NCBI GenBank assembly: GCA_025360105.1
Contig: JANYCT010000089.1
Location: forward strand, 17,219 to 81,218
Origin: Actinomycetes bacterium
Lineage (GTDB): Bacteria; Actinomycetota; Acidimicrobiia; Acidimicrobiales; Ilumatobacteraceae
Length of the DNA stretch: 64,000 nucleotides
Reading direction: 5' to 3'
Of this stretch, positions 25,088 through 33,264 are shown piece after piece. Within the stretch, counting starts at the first letter, position 1; every line of letters begins with the position of its first letter. The notes under the pieces were generated by a model that had not been told where the DNA came from, ran no database searches, and was given only the letters and a program-made list of their open reading frames with translations. The position numbers were made by a program, and so were the translations under genes.

Positions 25088-26263
25088 ATGGGCGATGCAG
25101 TCACACAGGTCGAGATCGGTCCCGTTGGCTCCCGGCTGCCTGCGGGACCCATGCTCAGCGCGACACTGCGGCCCGATGGTGTGCTCGCCGAGTTTGCCGG
25201 GTGCACGGTCATGCTGAACCCAGACTGGCTGCGCGACAACTGCCCATGCAACGAGTGTCGCATCGTGCAGACCGACGAGCGGCGCTACCAGCCATGGCAA
25301 CAGGCGTCGGCTGCAGAAGTCGCACAAGTCGCCACCACCGATGGAACCCTGAGCATCACGTGGTCCGACGGCCACGAATCAGTGTTCGCGTCCACAGTGT
25401 GGGAACGCATTGATGGAGCCACTCGGCGTGGCACGTATACGGCCAATCTGTGGGCTGCCGGCTACGAGATCAACCGCTTCGATCACGACGAGGCGGTCAA
25501 CGATTCGGTGACGCGCCGGCTGTTGTTCGAGGCGTTCATGCGCGACGGCGCCATCGTGGTCACCGGCGCCCCCACAGTTCCTGGCACGGTGATCGACTTC
25601 GTCCAGGCGTTGAACCTCACCCTGCACGATTCGTCACTCGGCCTCATCTTCGATGTCAAGGTAGACCCCGCCGGATTCAACGTGGCCTTCACCAACGAGT
25701 ACATCCCGCCGCACAACGACAACGCGCAGTACACCGATCCGCCCAGTGGCCAGGTGCTCGCGATGTTGGTGAACGATGCGGTCGGTGGCGAGAGCGTCGT
25801 GGTCGATGGTTGGGCCGTCCTCGAACAACTGAACCGTCTCGACCCGTCGGCGATCGACGTGCTGTGTCGTGTGGCTGTGGGCTTTCGCCAGTACTCGACC
25901 ACTGCCGAGGGCTTCACCCGCGCCGCCATAGTGGTGCGCGCACCGTCGGGTCGTTTCACGCACTTGCGGTTCTCGAACCAGCTCCGCCAGCCGCTGCCGT
26001 TCGATCACCCCGATCTTGCCGAGTGGTACCGCGCGTATCGCCTGCTCGGCAACATCGTGACCGATCCGGCTAGTCATGTGTCATTCCGGTTGAACGCCGG
26101 TGACATGTTGTTCGTGAACGGCTACCGAATTCTGCACTCGCGCACAGCGTTCGATGCTGCGGGCGCGCGTCATTTGCAAGATGTGTATTTCGATGTGGAT
26201 GATGTCGTGGGCAATCTGGCCCGCATGACCGGAGAGGCAACGAACGCCATGGTGAACCAATGA
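25088..26263 (+). CDS. TmpA-like Fe(II)/2-oxoglutarate oxygenase (gamma-butyrobetaine-hydroxylase-type)
   Basis: About 391 aa; ATG 25088 chosen, GTG 25082 is possible. Residues about 20-110 form the GBBH N-terminal domain with zinc-type cysteines (WLRDNCPCNECR). The rest is a TauD-like double-stranded beta-helix with the metal pair His and Asp in PPHNDNAQY and the distal His in NGYRILHSRTAF. By itself it would be called gamma-butyrobetaine dioxygenase. Its 4-base overlap with an HD-domain oxygenase gene matches the TmpA/TmpB pair that breaks down 2-(trimethylammonio)ethylphosphonate: TmpA hydroxylates next to phosphorus, TmpB cleaves the C-P bond. Substrate is inferred from this pairing. Confidence 0.8.
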   Translation: MGDAVTQVEIGPVGSRLPAGPMLSATLRPDGVLAEFAGCTVMLNPDWLRDNCPCNECRIVQTDERRYQPWQQASAAEVAQVATTDGTLSITWSDGHESVFASTVWERIDGATRRGTYTANLWAAGYEINRFDHDEAVNDSVTRRLLFEAFMRDGAIVVTGAPTVPGTVIDFVQALNLTLHDSSLGLIFDVKVDPAGFNVAFTNEYIPPHNDNAQYTDPPSGQVLAMLVNDAVGGESVVVDGWAVLEQLNRLDPSAIDVLCRVAVGFRQYSTTAEGFTRAAIVVRAPSGRFTHLRFSNQLRQPLPFDHPDLAEWYRAYRLLGNIVTDPASHVSFRLNAGDMLFVNGYRILHSRTAFDAAGARHLQDVYFDVDDVVGNLARMTGEATNAMVNQ

Positions 26264-26847
26264 GCAACGATCTCGTGACCGCGCACATGCCCGAGGGCAC
26301 GGTGTCGTTCACCGCAATGGAGCACGGCACCAAAGAGGACTATGTGTTGGTGTTCGAGCACGAGCAGCACCAAATCGACACGCAAGCCGATCGGGTGATG
26401 GATTGGCTGCGTCAGATGGAAGGCCCGTCGCCGTATCAGATCTCGCGACTCGATCATGTGCTGCAGTCGGCCACCCGCGCCGAGAACGACGGCGCCGACA
26501 TGGAGACCATCGTGTGTGCGCTGCTGCACGACATCGGCGATGTGATCGGTACGGCCAATCACTCGCAGGTCGGTGCGGCGTTGATCCGGCCGTATGTCAG
26601 CGAGCAGAACTGGTGGATCGTGCATCATCACGGCCTGTTCCAGGGGTACTACTGGTTCAGTCACTATGGTCGCCAGCCCAACGAGCGCGACATGTACATC
26701 GACAATCCGTACTACGACGCCACAGTGCGGTTCTGCGCCGAGTGGGACCAGAACTGCTTCGACCCGGCGTACAAACACCGTCCGCTCGAGTACTTCGAGC
26801 CGATGGTGCGCGAGCTCTTCGCGCGCACGCCTAGCGGCGACCTGTAA
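26260..26847 (+). CDS. TmpB/PhnZ-like HD-domain mixed-valence diiron oxygenase
   Basis: 195 aa. HD motif LLHDIGD is preceded by LDHVLQSATRAENDGADMET and followed by His residues in ANHSQVGAAL and WWIVHHHGLFQGYY, the ligand order of PhnZ-type oxygenases rather than phosphohydrolases. PhnZ and TmpB convert alpha-hydroxy-phosphonates to the carboxylic acid and phosphate. ATG 26260 overlaps the stop of the partner gene (ATGA). No phosphonate transporter is next to the pair. My recalled alignment puts a Tyr where PhnZ has its gating Glu, a detail worth checking. Confidence 0.8.
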   Translation: MSNDLVTAHMPEGTVSFTAMEHGTKEDYVLVFEHEQHQIDTQADRVMDWLRQMEGPSPYQISRLDHVLQSATRAENDGADMETIVCALLHDIGDVIGTANHSQVGAALIRPYVSEQNWWIVHHHGLFQGYYWFSHYGRQPNERDMYIDNPYYDATVRFCAEWDQNCFDPAYKHRPLEYFEPMVRELFARTPSGDL

Positions 26848-26869
26848 CCCTGCCGTTCCGCATAACTCG

Positions 26870-26924
26870 CGCCGAAGTTGCGCCAGCGCGGCCCCTCATG
26901 GGTCTGGAGAGCGCAACTTCGGCG
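26870..26924. repeat. 49-bp palindromic intergenic repeat, copy 3 (extended stem)
   Basis: CGCCGAAGTTGCGC (26870-26883) and GCGCAACTTCGGCG (26911-26924) are exact reverse complements, 14 bp each, around a GGCCC/GGGTC inner stem. The common 49-bp core is 26873-26921. It lies between convergent genes, where it may also act as a terminator. Confidence 0.75.
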
Positions 26925-26975
26925 ACGGCGACGGTGACGGTCACGGGTCCGCGACGGTGGCTCGGTCCCGAGGGA

Positions 26976-27818
26976 TCAGGTCGTTGGCTTGCGAACCAGG
27001 CGGCACGTGCCGAGGCCGAACAGCGTCAGCAGTGTTGCGAGCACGATGATCGACGTGGACGGGCTGCCGGTTTCGGGAAGCTGGCCGACAACCGCCGGTG
27101 CCATGCAGCTTGCGGTGGCCGATAGCTCGGCGACGACGACGTACGTGCCGTGGATGGCGCCGAGTACCTCGGCGTGATACGGAGCACCTTCGACGAGGTC
27201 TTGGGTATATGTGTGTGAAGTAGCTGGGTCGACTTCCACGGACGTCTTCTCCACGCCATCGAGCTGGAACTTGATGTCCTGCGGAGTCTGGCCGGTGTTC
27301 GTGCCGGTTGCAGAGAGCACGGGGGCGCCGTTGACACAGGTGGCAGTCACGCTGCCGGTTGCCTCGAAGCAGTTAGGGGTGAAGGATTGCAAGAAGTCTT
27401 CCATTCCCGTCGCCGTCACGAGCACATACGTGATGACGCCGTCCGTCAGTGGTCCCGACTCGGCGACGAACTGAGCCTGCGCGGCGACGGAGACGTCATC
27501 CTGCTTTTCGGCGATTGCGCTGCCCTGCTGCACAGAGGTCGAAAAAACGGCATCGGCGGTCGGAACGTGGCTGTCCGTTACTGCGTCGTTGGTGTAGGTC
27601 AACCGATAGAACGGGCCCTTGGAGTTACAGCCGGACTCCATGTGCACGGCTGGGTTCGGCGCCAGCGCGCTCACGGCGGCTGCTGGCACAGCGAGTACGG
27701 CGAGCGGGAGCACGGCGATACCAGCGGCGAGGCCGAGGCGAAAGAAACATCGACCTCGACGCTGCTCGGATCGATTGTGAACGGCGCGATTGGACGGTGT
27801 GTGGGGGGAGTTACTCAT
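26976..27818 (-). CDS. LPXTG-anchored surface protein
   Basis: 280 aa from ATG 27818. An N-terminal secretion signal follows a basic stretch (RRGRCFFRLGLAAGIAVLPL). The C-terminus has a sortase signal: LPETG (about 40 residues from the end), a hydrophobic helix (STSIIVLATLLTLFGLGTC) and the tail RLVRKPTT. The body is Ser/Thr-rich with six or so Cys residues and two Ig-like-looking beta segments, but I recognise no family. It should be covalently attached to the cell wall. No sortase gene is in the window. ATG and the -10 hexamer agree on a leaderless start. Confidence 0.82.
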   Translation of the reverse strand: MSNSPHTPSNRAVHNRSEQRRGRCFFRLGLAAGIAVLPLAVLAVPAAAVSALAPNPAVHMESGCNSKGPFYRLTYTNDAVTDSHVPTADAVFSTSVQQGSAIAEKQDDVSVAAQAQFVAESGPLTDGVITYVLVTATGMEDFLQSFTPNCFEATGSVTATCVNGAPVLSATGTNTGQTPQDIKFQLDGVEKTSVEVDPATSHTYTQDLVEGAPYHAEVLGAIHGTYVVVAELSATASCMAPAVVGQLPETGSPSTSIIVLATLLTLFGLGTCRLVRKPTT

Positions 27819-27825
27819 GTCAACC

Positions 27826-27831
27826 AACGTA
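27826..27831 (-). promoter_or_regulatory. -10 hexamer (TACGTT) for the LPXTG gene
   Basis: On the minus strand TACGTT ends 7 nt before ATG 27818; no Shine-Dalgarno sequence is present. Confidence 0.5.
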
Positions 27832-27900
27832 GGAATCGCAGCTGCGATCGAACAGAGTAACGCTTACTCATTCGGGGCCGGCGTCTGCTACAACTCACCT

Positions 27901-28521
27901 ATGCGTTCCGCCATTGCCGCACTCGATCATTTGGTCCTCGCGACTCCGGATCTGCATGCGGCCGCGTCGTGGATGAACGACGCAACCGGCGTTGCTGCGT
28001 CTCCGGGTGGCCCCCACGTGGGCAAAGGCACACGCAACGAGCTGTATTCGCTGGGACACGCAAGCTATCTCGAGATCATCGGCCCCGACGCGACGCAGCC
28101 CACCCCTGCGGGTCAACGCCCGTTTGGTGTCGATGAACTCGCGTCGCCGACGATGGTTGCTTGGGCGATCGCTGTGAGCGACATCGACTCGGCCATCGAA
28201 TCGGCGCGTCGTGTGGGTTATGACCCAGGGCCTGCCGCGGAGATGCAGCGTCAGCGCCCCGATGGCGCGGTGCTGAGTTGGCGACTCACGGTGTCACAGT
28301 CCGCGTCGGTGCCATTCCTCATCGAGTGGCATACGCCGCTACACCCGGCAATCGATGCGGCGCCCGGCGTTGAACTTGTTGAACTACGCGCCCGCCATCC
28401 GCAACCGAACGTTTTGTCCAATATTTTGTCGGCGTGGGGCATTTCGATGGGCATCGAGCGTGGATCCGAAGCGCTTCTCGTGGAGCTGACGGGCCCGCTC
28501 GGATCGGTCTGGTTCGCGTAG
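27901..28521 (+). CDS. Glyoxalase-like (VOC superfamily) protein
   Basis: 206 aa from ATG 27901. ALDHLVLATPDLHAAASWMN begins the first beta-alpha-beta unit of the glyoxalase-like fold. ASYLEIIGPD supplies the Glu of the metal site and FLIEWHTP a second Glu-His strand. This resembles the glyoxalase-like domain family of about 200 aa with no fixed reaction. It diverges from the LPXTG gene. A TACAAC hexamer 6 nt before ATG is an imperfect -10. Confidence 0.8.
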   Translation: MRSAIAALDHLVLATPDLHAAASWMNDATGVAASPGGPHVGKGTRNELYSLGHASYLEIIGPDATQPTPAGQRPFGVDELASPTMVAWAIAVSDIDSAIESARRVGYDPGPAAEMQRQRPDGAVLSWRLTVSQSASVPFLIEWHTPLHPAIDAAPGVELVELRARHPQPNVLSNILSAWGISMGIERGSEALLVELTGPLGSVWFA

Positions 28522-28543
28522 AGCGCGCTCTCCGACGCGCGGT

Positions 28544-29341
28544 TTACGACTCGACGTAGTGCGGGTCCCACAACCGGATGCCGCCGAGGATGCCAGCGTT
28601 GGGGTCAATCAGCGTGGCCTTGGCACCGAGGTCGATGGTGAGGTGACGCGCATTGCCTCCGCCAATGAAGAGGTGGTCGTAGAAATACAGTGCATCGAGC
28701 ACATCGATGGTGCGGGCCACCCGACGGTTCCACTTCTTCTTGCCGATTCGCTTTCGCGTCGCGTCACCGACGTAGTCGTTGTATGTGATGTTGTCGAACA
28801 GCGGATGGTGCGACAGTTCGGTGCGTGGGCCGAGGTGTCCGTTTTGGAAGATGCTGCTGCCCATGCCGGTGCCGAGCGTGATCACGAGTTCGACTCCAGC
28901 ACCTTGGACGCAGTCGAGGCCCTGCATGTCGGCATCATTGATCACACGGCACGGCGCTGCAAACGCACCACCCAGCGCCCCCGCAAGATCGAACTGATCC
29001 CACTGGGTGCGCAAGCCCTTGTCGACCGCCGTTCCCGGGCCATGTTCGGTGACAAAGTGTGGCGCTGAGAGGATGAGCCCGTTTCGCACAACGCCGGGGA
29101 ATCCAACGGAGACACGATCGAACGATTCGAGCGGTTTGACGAGATCGACCAACGCGTCGACCATTGCTTGCGGCGCACAGGGATACGCGGTCTCGACGCG
29201 CACGCGATCGCTCAACATGGTGCCGTCTTGTTTCAGTAGTGACGCTTTCAGACCGGTGCCGCCGATGTCGATGGCCAGCGTCACAGGCGTCAAGCTGCGC
29301 GCCCGCGGGCGGGGCGTGGCACGGGTGATAGGTGTCGACAT
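28544..29341 (-). CDS. ppgK: ROK-family kinase, probable polyphosphate glucokinase
   Basis: 265 aa from ATG 29341. The phosphate-1 motif AIDIGGTGLKASLLKQDG (about residue 22), VSVGFPGVV, the catalytic Asp in VINDADMQGLD and the phosphate-2 motif VITLGTGMGSSIFQNGHL are present, as in polyphosphate/ATP glucokinases. The ELSHHPLFDN region and lack of the ROK zinc cysteine motif fit PpgK more than ordinary ROK kinases. It would phosphorylate glucose using polyphosphate. Divergent from glucose dehydrogenase with 30 bp between starts. Confidence 0.82.
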   Translation of the reverse strand: MSTPITRATPRPRARSLTPVTLAIDIGGTGLKASLLKQDGTMLSDRVRVETAYPCAPQAMVDALVDLVKPLESFDRVSVGFPGVVRNGLILSAPHFVTEHGPGTAVDKGLRTQWDQFDLAGALGGAFAAPCRVINDADMQGLDCVQGAGVELVITLGTGMGSSIFQNGHLGPRTELSHHPLFDNITYNDYVGDATRKRIGKKKWNRRVARTIDVLDALYFYDHLFIGGGNARHLTIDLGAKATLIDPNAGILGGIRLWDPHYVES

Positions 29342-29347
29342 GGAATC

Positions 29348-29353
29348 ACCGTA
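29348..29353 (-). promoter_or_regulatory. -10 hexamer (TACGGT) for the polyphosphate glucokinase gene
   Basis: On the minus strand TACGGT ends 6 nt before ATG 29341. It is one of two back-to-back -10 elements in a 30-bp gap. Confidence 0.55.
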
Positions 29354-29359
29354 CAGCGG

Positions 29360-29365
29360 TATCGT
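29360..29365 (+). promoter_or_regulatory. -10 hexamer (TATCGT) for glucose dehydrogenase
   Basis: TATCGT ends 6 nt before ATG 29372. The two -10 elements lie 6 bp apart, so the two promoters must overlap and probably compete. Confidence 0.55.
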
Positions 29366-29371
29366 GCGTGC

Positions 29372-30418
29372 ATGCGCGCCATCACCGTTGTTCCCGGCTC
29401 GGCCGGTTCGGCCCAACTCACCGAGATGCCCGACCCCCCGCTGGAGGACGGGCCCATGCTGGTGCAGACTATGTATATCGGCATGTGCGGCACCGACCGC
29501 GAGATCATCCACGGTGACTACGGAACAGCGCCTGCCGGCGACGATCGTTTGATCATTGGCCACGAATCACTGGGCCGCGTGCTCGAGGCACCGGCCGACT
29601 GCGGCTTCGCTGCCGGCGATCTGGTGGTAGGCATCGTGCGTCGTCCCGACGCTGTGCCGTGCCCGAATTGCGCCATCGGCGAGTGGGACATGTGCCGCAA
29701 CGGTCAATACACCGAGCGAGGCATCAAAGAACGCCATGGCTTTGCGAGCGAGCGGTATCGCATCCGGCCCGAGTTCGCGGTGAAGGTCGACCCAGCGCTG
29801 CACCGTGTTGGAGTGTTGCTCGAACCCACGAGCGTCGTGTCGAAGGCGTGGGAACACATCGAGCGCATCGGCAGCCGCGCCCGTTGGACCCCGTCGCGTG
29901 TATTCATCACCGGGGCGGGGCCCATCGGACTCCTCGCTGCGCTCATCGGCACCCAGCGCGGACTCGATGTGCATGTGTTCGATCGCGTGACCGATGGTCC
30001 GAAGCCACAACTCGTTGCCGATATCGGAGCCACTTATCACAGCGATTCCATCGAGTTGGCCTGTGGTGCGGCCGACGTGGTCATCGAGTGCACCGGTGTG
30101 TCGCAGTTGATCCTGTCGGTGATCGGCAACACGTCGCCCGGTGGCATCGTGTGCCTCACCGGGGTGTCGTCGGGTGGGCGCGCCTTTCCCATCGATGCTG
30201 GTCAGGTCAATCGCAGTTTGGTGTTGGGCAACGAGGTCGTGTTCGGATCGGTGAACGCGAACCGTCGTCACTACGAGACCGGCGCTGAGGTGTTGGCGAG
30301 GGCCGACGTATCGTGGCTCGAGCGATTGATCACGCGTCGTGTACCTCTCGACACGTGGTCCGACGCGTTGGCGTTACAACCTGACGACGTGAAGGCCACC
30401 ATCGAATTCGCTGTGTGA
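29372..30418 (+). CDS. gdh: Glucose 1-dehydrogenase (zinc-type MDR)
   Basis: 348 aa medium-chain dehydrogenase. Catalytic zinc residues lie in GMCGTDREI and IGHESLG; the second metal-loop pattern is CPNCAIGEWDMC, followed by NGQYTERGIKERHGF, a stretch typical of archaeal-type glucose dehydrogenases. The NAD(P)-binding glycine motif is ITGAGPIGLLAAL (about residue 176). It oxidises glucose to gluconolactone. The neighbour glucokinase and the downstream convergent glycosidase fit a glucose-use group. Confidence 0.86.
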   Translation: MRAITVVPGSAGSAQLTEMPDPPLEDGPMLVQTMYIGMCGTDREIIHGDYGTAPAGDDRLIIGHESLGRVLEAPADCGFAAGDLVVGIVRRPDAVPCPNCAIGEWDMCRNGQYTERGIKERHGFASERYRIRPEFAVKVDPALHRVGVLLEPTSVVSKAWEHIERIGSRARWTPSRVFITGAGPIGLLAALIGTQRGLDVHVFDRVTDGPKPQLVADIGATYHSDSIELACGAADVVIECTGVSQLILSVIGNTSPGGIVCLTGVSSGGRAFPIDAGQVNRSLVLGNEVVFGSVNANRRHYETGAEVLARADVSWLERLITRRVPLDTWSDALALQPDDVKATIEFAV

Positions 30419-30445
30419 CGCCGACCCTGGCGATGGTTCAGGCTC

Positions 30446-33073
30446 CTACGGCCGTCGGCCCGCGATCATTGCGGCGACGAGAGCGGTCCAGCCGGTCTGA
30501 TGGCCGGCGCCCAGGCCGGCGCCGGTATCGCCATGGAAGTACTCGTGAAAGGGAATGAGATCGTGCAGCGCAGGGTCGCTCTGCAACCGTTCCGCCGTGC
30601 CGAACACCGGCCGACGACCGAAGCTGTCGTCGAGGAAGATCGAAACCAGACGTGCCTCGAGTTGGTCGGCAATGTCGCCGAGCCGCGTCAGGTTCCCCGA
30701 ACCCGTAGGGAACTCGATCTCGAACGTTTCCCCGAGAAAGTCGTCGTAGCGACGCAGCGATTCGATGATGACGAAGTTCACCGGGAACCAGATCGGCCCG
30801 CGCCAATTCGAGTTGCCCCCGAACAGCGATGATGTGGACTCGCCCGGTTCGTAGTCAACTCGGGAAAGATGGCCGCCGATGTCGATAGTGAACGGATGCT
30901 CGCGATGCTCGGCCGAGAGCGCCCTGATGCCGAAGTCGGACAAAAACTCGTCCGCTGCGAACAACCGGCGCAGAATGCGTTCGAGTCGCTCCGGGTCAAC
31001 CATCGCAAGGAGCTGACCGGGCTGTGCAGCGCCGGGTGTGGTGTGGGTGATGTCATTGCCGTACTGAGGCTTGTTCGTCAGGAACCAACGAAAGCGTGCT
31101 GCAAAGTCGGGCAGGGCCGCGAGCGTGCTATCGCGCAGCATCGTCGCGGCTGTCAGGGGCAACAGGCCCACCATCGACTTCACGCGTAAGGGCTCGCGAG
31201 AGTCGTCCGCGAAATGAATCTGGTCATAGAAGAAGCCGTCGTCCTCGTTCCACAGTCCCGACTCGCGGCTCGCGCTGGCGATGTAGGCGAAATGCTCGAA
31301 GAACTTGGTCGCCAGATCCTCGTAGGTGTCGTCGTGCTCGGCGAGTTCGATCGCGATGTCCAGCAAGTTGAGGCAGTACATCGCCATCCATGCGGTGCCA
31401 TCGGATTGCTCGAGGTGCCCGTTGACCGGCAGCATTGCCGAACGATCGATTGGTCCGATGTTGTCGAGGCCGAGGAAGCCGCCTTCGAACAGGTTGTTGC
31501 CTTCTTCGTCTTTGCGGTTCACCCACCACGTGAAGTTCAACAGCAGCTTGTGGAAGATGCGTTCGAGGAAGTCGTGGTCGGTGCCGCCATCGATCTCGAA
31601 GACGTGGCGCGCTGCCCATGCATGCACCGGCGGATTGACATCGCTGAACGACCACTCATAGGCGGGTAGTTGGCCGTTCGGGTGTTGATACCACTCGCGG
31701 CACAACAGCAGAAGTTGCTCCTTGGCAAAGACCGGGTCCACATGGGCGAGGGCCACACAATGGAAGCCGAGATCCCACGCCGCGTACCACGGGTACTCCC
31801 ACGTGTCGGGCATCGAGATCACGTCAGCGTTGTTGAGGTGACGCCACGCGGCGTTGCGTGCGGCCCGCCGCGAGCTGGGGGGTGGCTCGTTGCCCGGATC
31901 GCCATCGAGCCATCGCTCGACATCGAAGTGGTAGAACTGTTTGCTCCACAGCAGGCCAGCGAAGGCTTGGCGCATGACCCGTTGTTCGTCAATCGTGACG
32001 CCGGGCGGGGTGAGGTGGGCGTAGAACTCGTCGGCCTCGCGCTCGCGAGAGACCAGCACCGTATCGACCGTGGCTGATTCGGCAGCACGCGCATCGCGCG
32101 CGAGCCGGACGTAGACCACCGCAGTCTCGCTGGGCGCAACCGTGAGCTTGTACCAGAACGCTGCCTTGGTGCCGGAACCCGCTGGATTGCAGGTATCGAG
32201 GCCGTGCACGACGCGATCGTGAATCGCGTCCTTCGGGTACGCGCACGCTGTGCTGCCGATTGGCGTGTCGGGCAGGCGAACCGTATTTGTTTCGTTCTCG
32301 CAGAACAACAAGTCGGGTTGCCCTGAACTCGTCACCGTCCAGCGTCCTATGACCGGATGATCGATGCCGATGGACGCGGGCGTGGCCCCCGCTGCGAGCA
32401 CAGGCCGATGCTGGCCCGGGTTCCACGACCACGTGTTGCGGCACCACACGGTGGGTAACACGTCGATGGTCGCCTCGGCGTCGCTCATGTTGTGCACGCT
32501 GAGACGAACACACATGTCGTCGTGGTCGGCCTTGCCGTAGTCGGCGGTGATCTCCCAGTACCCGTCTTGCAACGCATCGGTGTCGAGTAGTTCGTACTCG
32601 GGTTGTAGACGTGATCGATTGCGGTTGGTGTTCACCAGATCGAGGTAGGGGAATTCAGCAATCGGATACAGGTAGCGCCAGCGCATCCACGAGTGGGTCG
32701 GCGTGGAATCGAGGTACCACCACAGCTCTTTGGCGTCTTCGCCGTGGTTGCCCTCGGTGCCACTCAAACCGAAGATGCGTTCTTTCAGAATGGGGTCGCG
32801 GCCGTTCCACAGTGAGAACGCCAGACAGATCGTCTGTTGTTGATCGCAGATTCCGCCGAGGCCGTCCTCGCTCCAGCGATACGCCCTACTGCGCGAGTGA
32901 TCGTGTGGAAAGTAGTTCCATGCCTCACCATCGGCGCTGTAGTCCTCGCGCACGGTGCCCCACGCACGCTCGCTGAGATACGGCCCCCACCTCAGCCACT
33001 CGCGGCGATTGCCGCGGAGTCGTTGGTGCTCGACCGTGTCGGGAGTGGGCTTACTCGATTGGGGTTGATCCAT
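30446..33073 (-). CDS. GH63/MGH-type glycoside hydrolase
   Basis: About 875 aa from ATG 33073; a TTG at 33124 would add 17 residues. An N-terminal beta-sandwich (LRWGPYLSERAWGTVREDYS, then FPHDHSRSRAYRWSEDGLGG) is followed by an (alpha/alpha)6 barrel with DTWEYPWYAAWDLGFHCVAL, LPAYEWSFSDVNPPVHAWAA and NWRGPIWFPVNF, all features of GH63 enzymes. No signal peptide, so intracellular. Bacterial members act on alpha-glucosides such as glucosylglycerate or mannosylglycerate; the substrate here is not determinable. Confidence 0.85.
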   Translation of the reverse strand: MDQPQSSKPTPDTVEHQRLRGNRREWLRWGPYLSERAWGTVREDYSADGEAWNYFPHDHSRSRAYRWSEDGLGGICDQQQTICLAFSLWNGRDPILKERIFGLSGTEGNHGEDAKELWWYLDSTPTHSWMRWRYLYPIAEFPYLDLVNTNRNRSRLQPEYELLDTDALQDGYWEITADYGKADHDDMCVRLSVHNMSDAEATIDVLPTVWCRNTWSWNPGQHRPVLAAGATPASIGIDHPVIGRWTVTSSGQPDLLFCENETNTVRLPDTPIGSTACAYPKDAIHDRVVHGLDTCNPAGSGTKAAFWYKLTVAPSETAVVYVRLARDARAAESATVDTVLVSREREADEFYAHLTPPGVTIDEQRVMRQAFAGLLWSKQFYHFDVERWLDGDPGNEPPPSSRRAARNAAWRHLNNADVISMPDTWEYPWYAAWDLGFHCVALAHVDPVFAKEQLLLLCREWYQHPNGQLPAYEWSFSDVNPPVHAWAARHVFEIDGGTDHDFLERIFHKLLLNFTWWVNRKDEEGNNLFEGGFLGLDNIGPIDRSAMLPVNGHLEQSDGTAWMAMYCLNLLDIAIELAEHDDTYEDLATKFFEHFAYIASASRESGLWNEDDGFFYDQIHFADDSREPLRVKSMVGLLPLTAATMLRDSTLAALPDFAARFRWFLTNKPQYGNDITHTTPGAAQPGQLLAMVDPERLERILRRLFAADEFLSDFGIRALSAEHREHPFTIDIGGHLSRVDYEPGESTSSLFGGNSNWRGPIWFPVNFVIIESLRRYDDFLGETFEIEFPTGSGNLTRLGDIADQLEARLVSIFLDDSFGRRPVFGTAERLQSDPALHDLIPFHEYFHGDTGAGLGAGHQTGWTALVAAMIAGRRP

Positions 33074-33264
33074 TCGTCGGCCGCGTTTCTGTCTGGGGCG
33101 AGGAAAGCGTTGACTCTTTCTCAAAATCTGATCAGCTACGCTCAGTCGAATCTAGACCATTTACCTGGACGTGGAGCACCGAATCACAGATTGGATGCAT
33201 CGAGGATGTCGCTAGACGGTGAAGCGGCCACAGTCGATTCACATGCGTAGCTGGAAGGAAGAGC

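Noticed and set aside
28520..28531. AGAGCGCGCTCT as a terminator between convergent genes
   Set aside because: Perfect palindrome but with no loop and no T-run; cannot form a normal hairpin.
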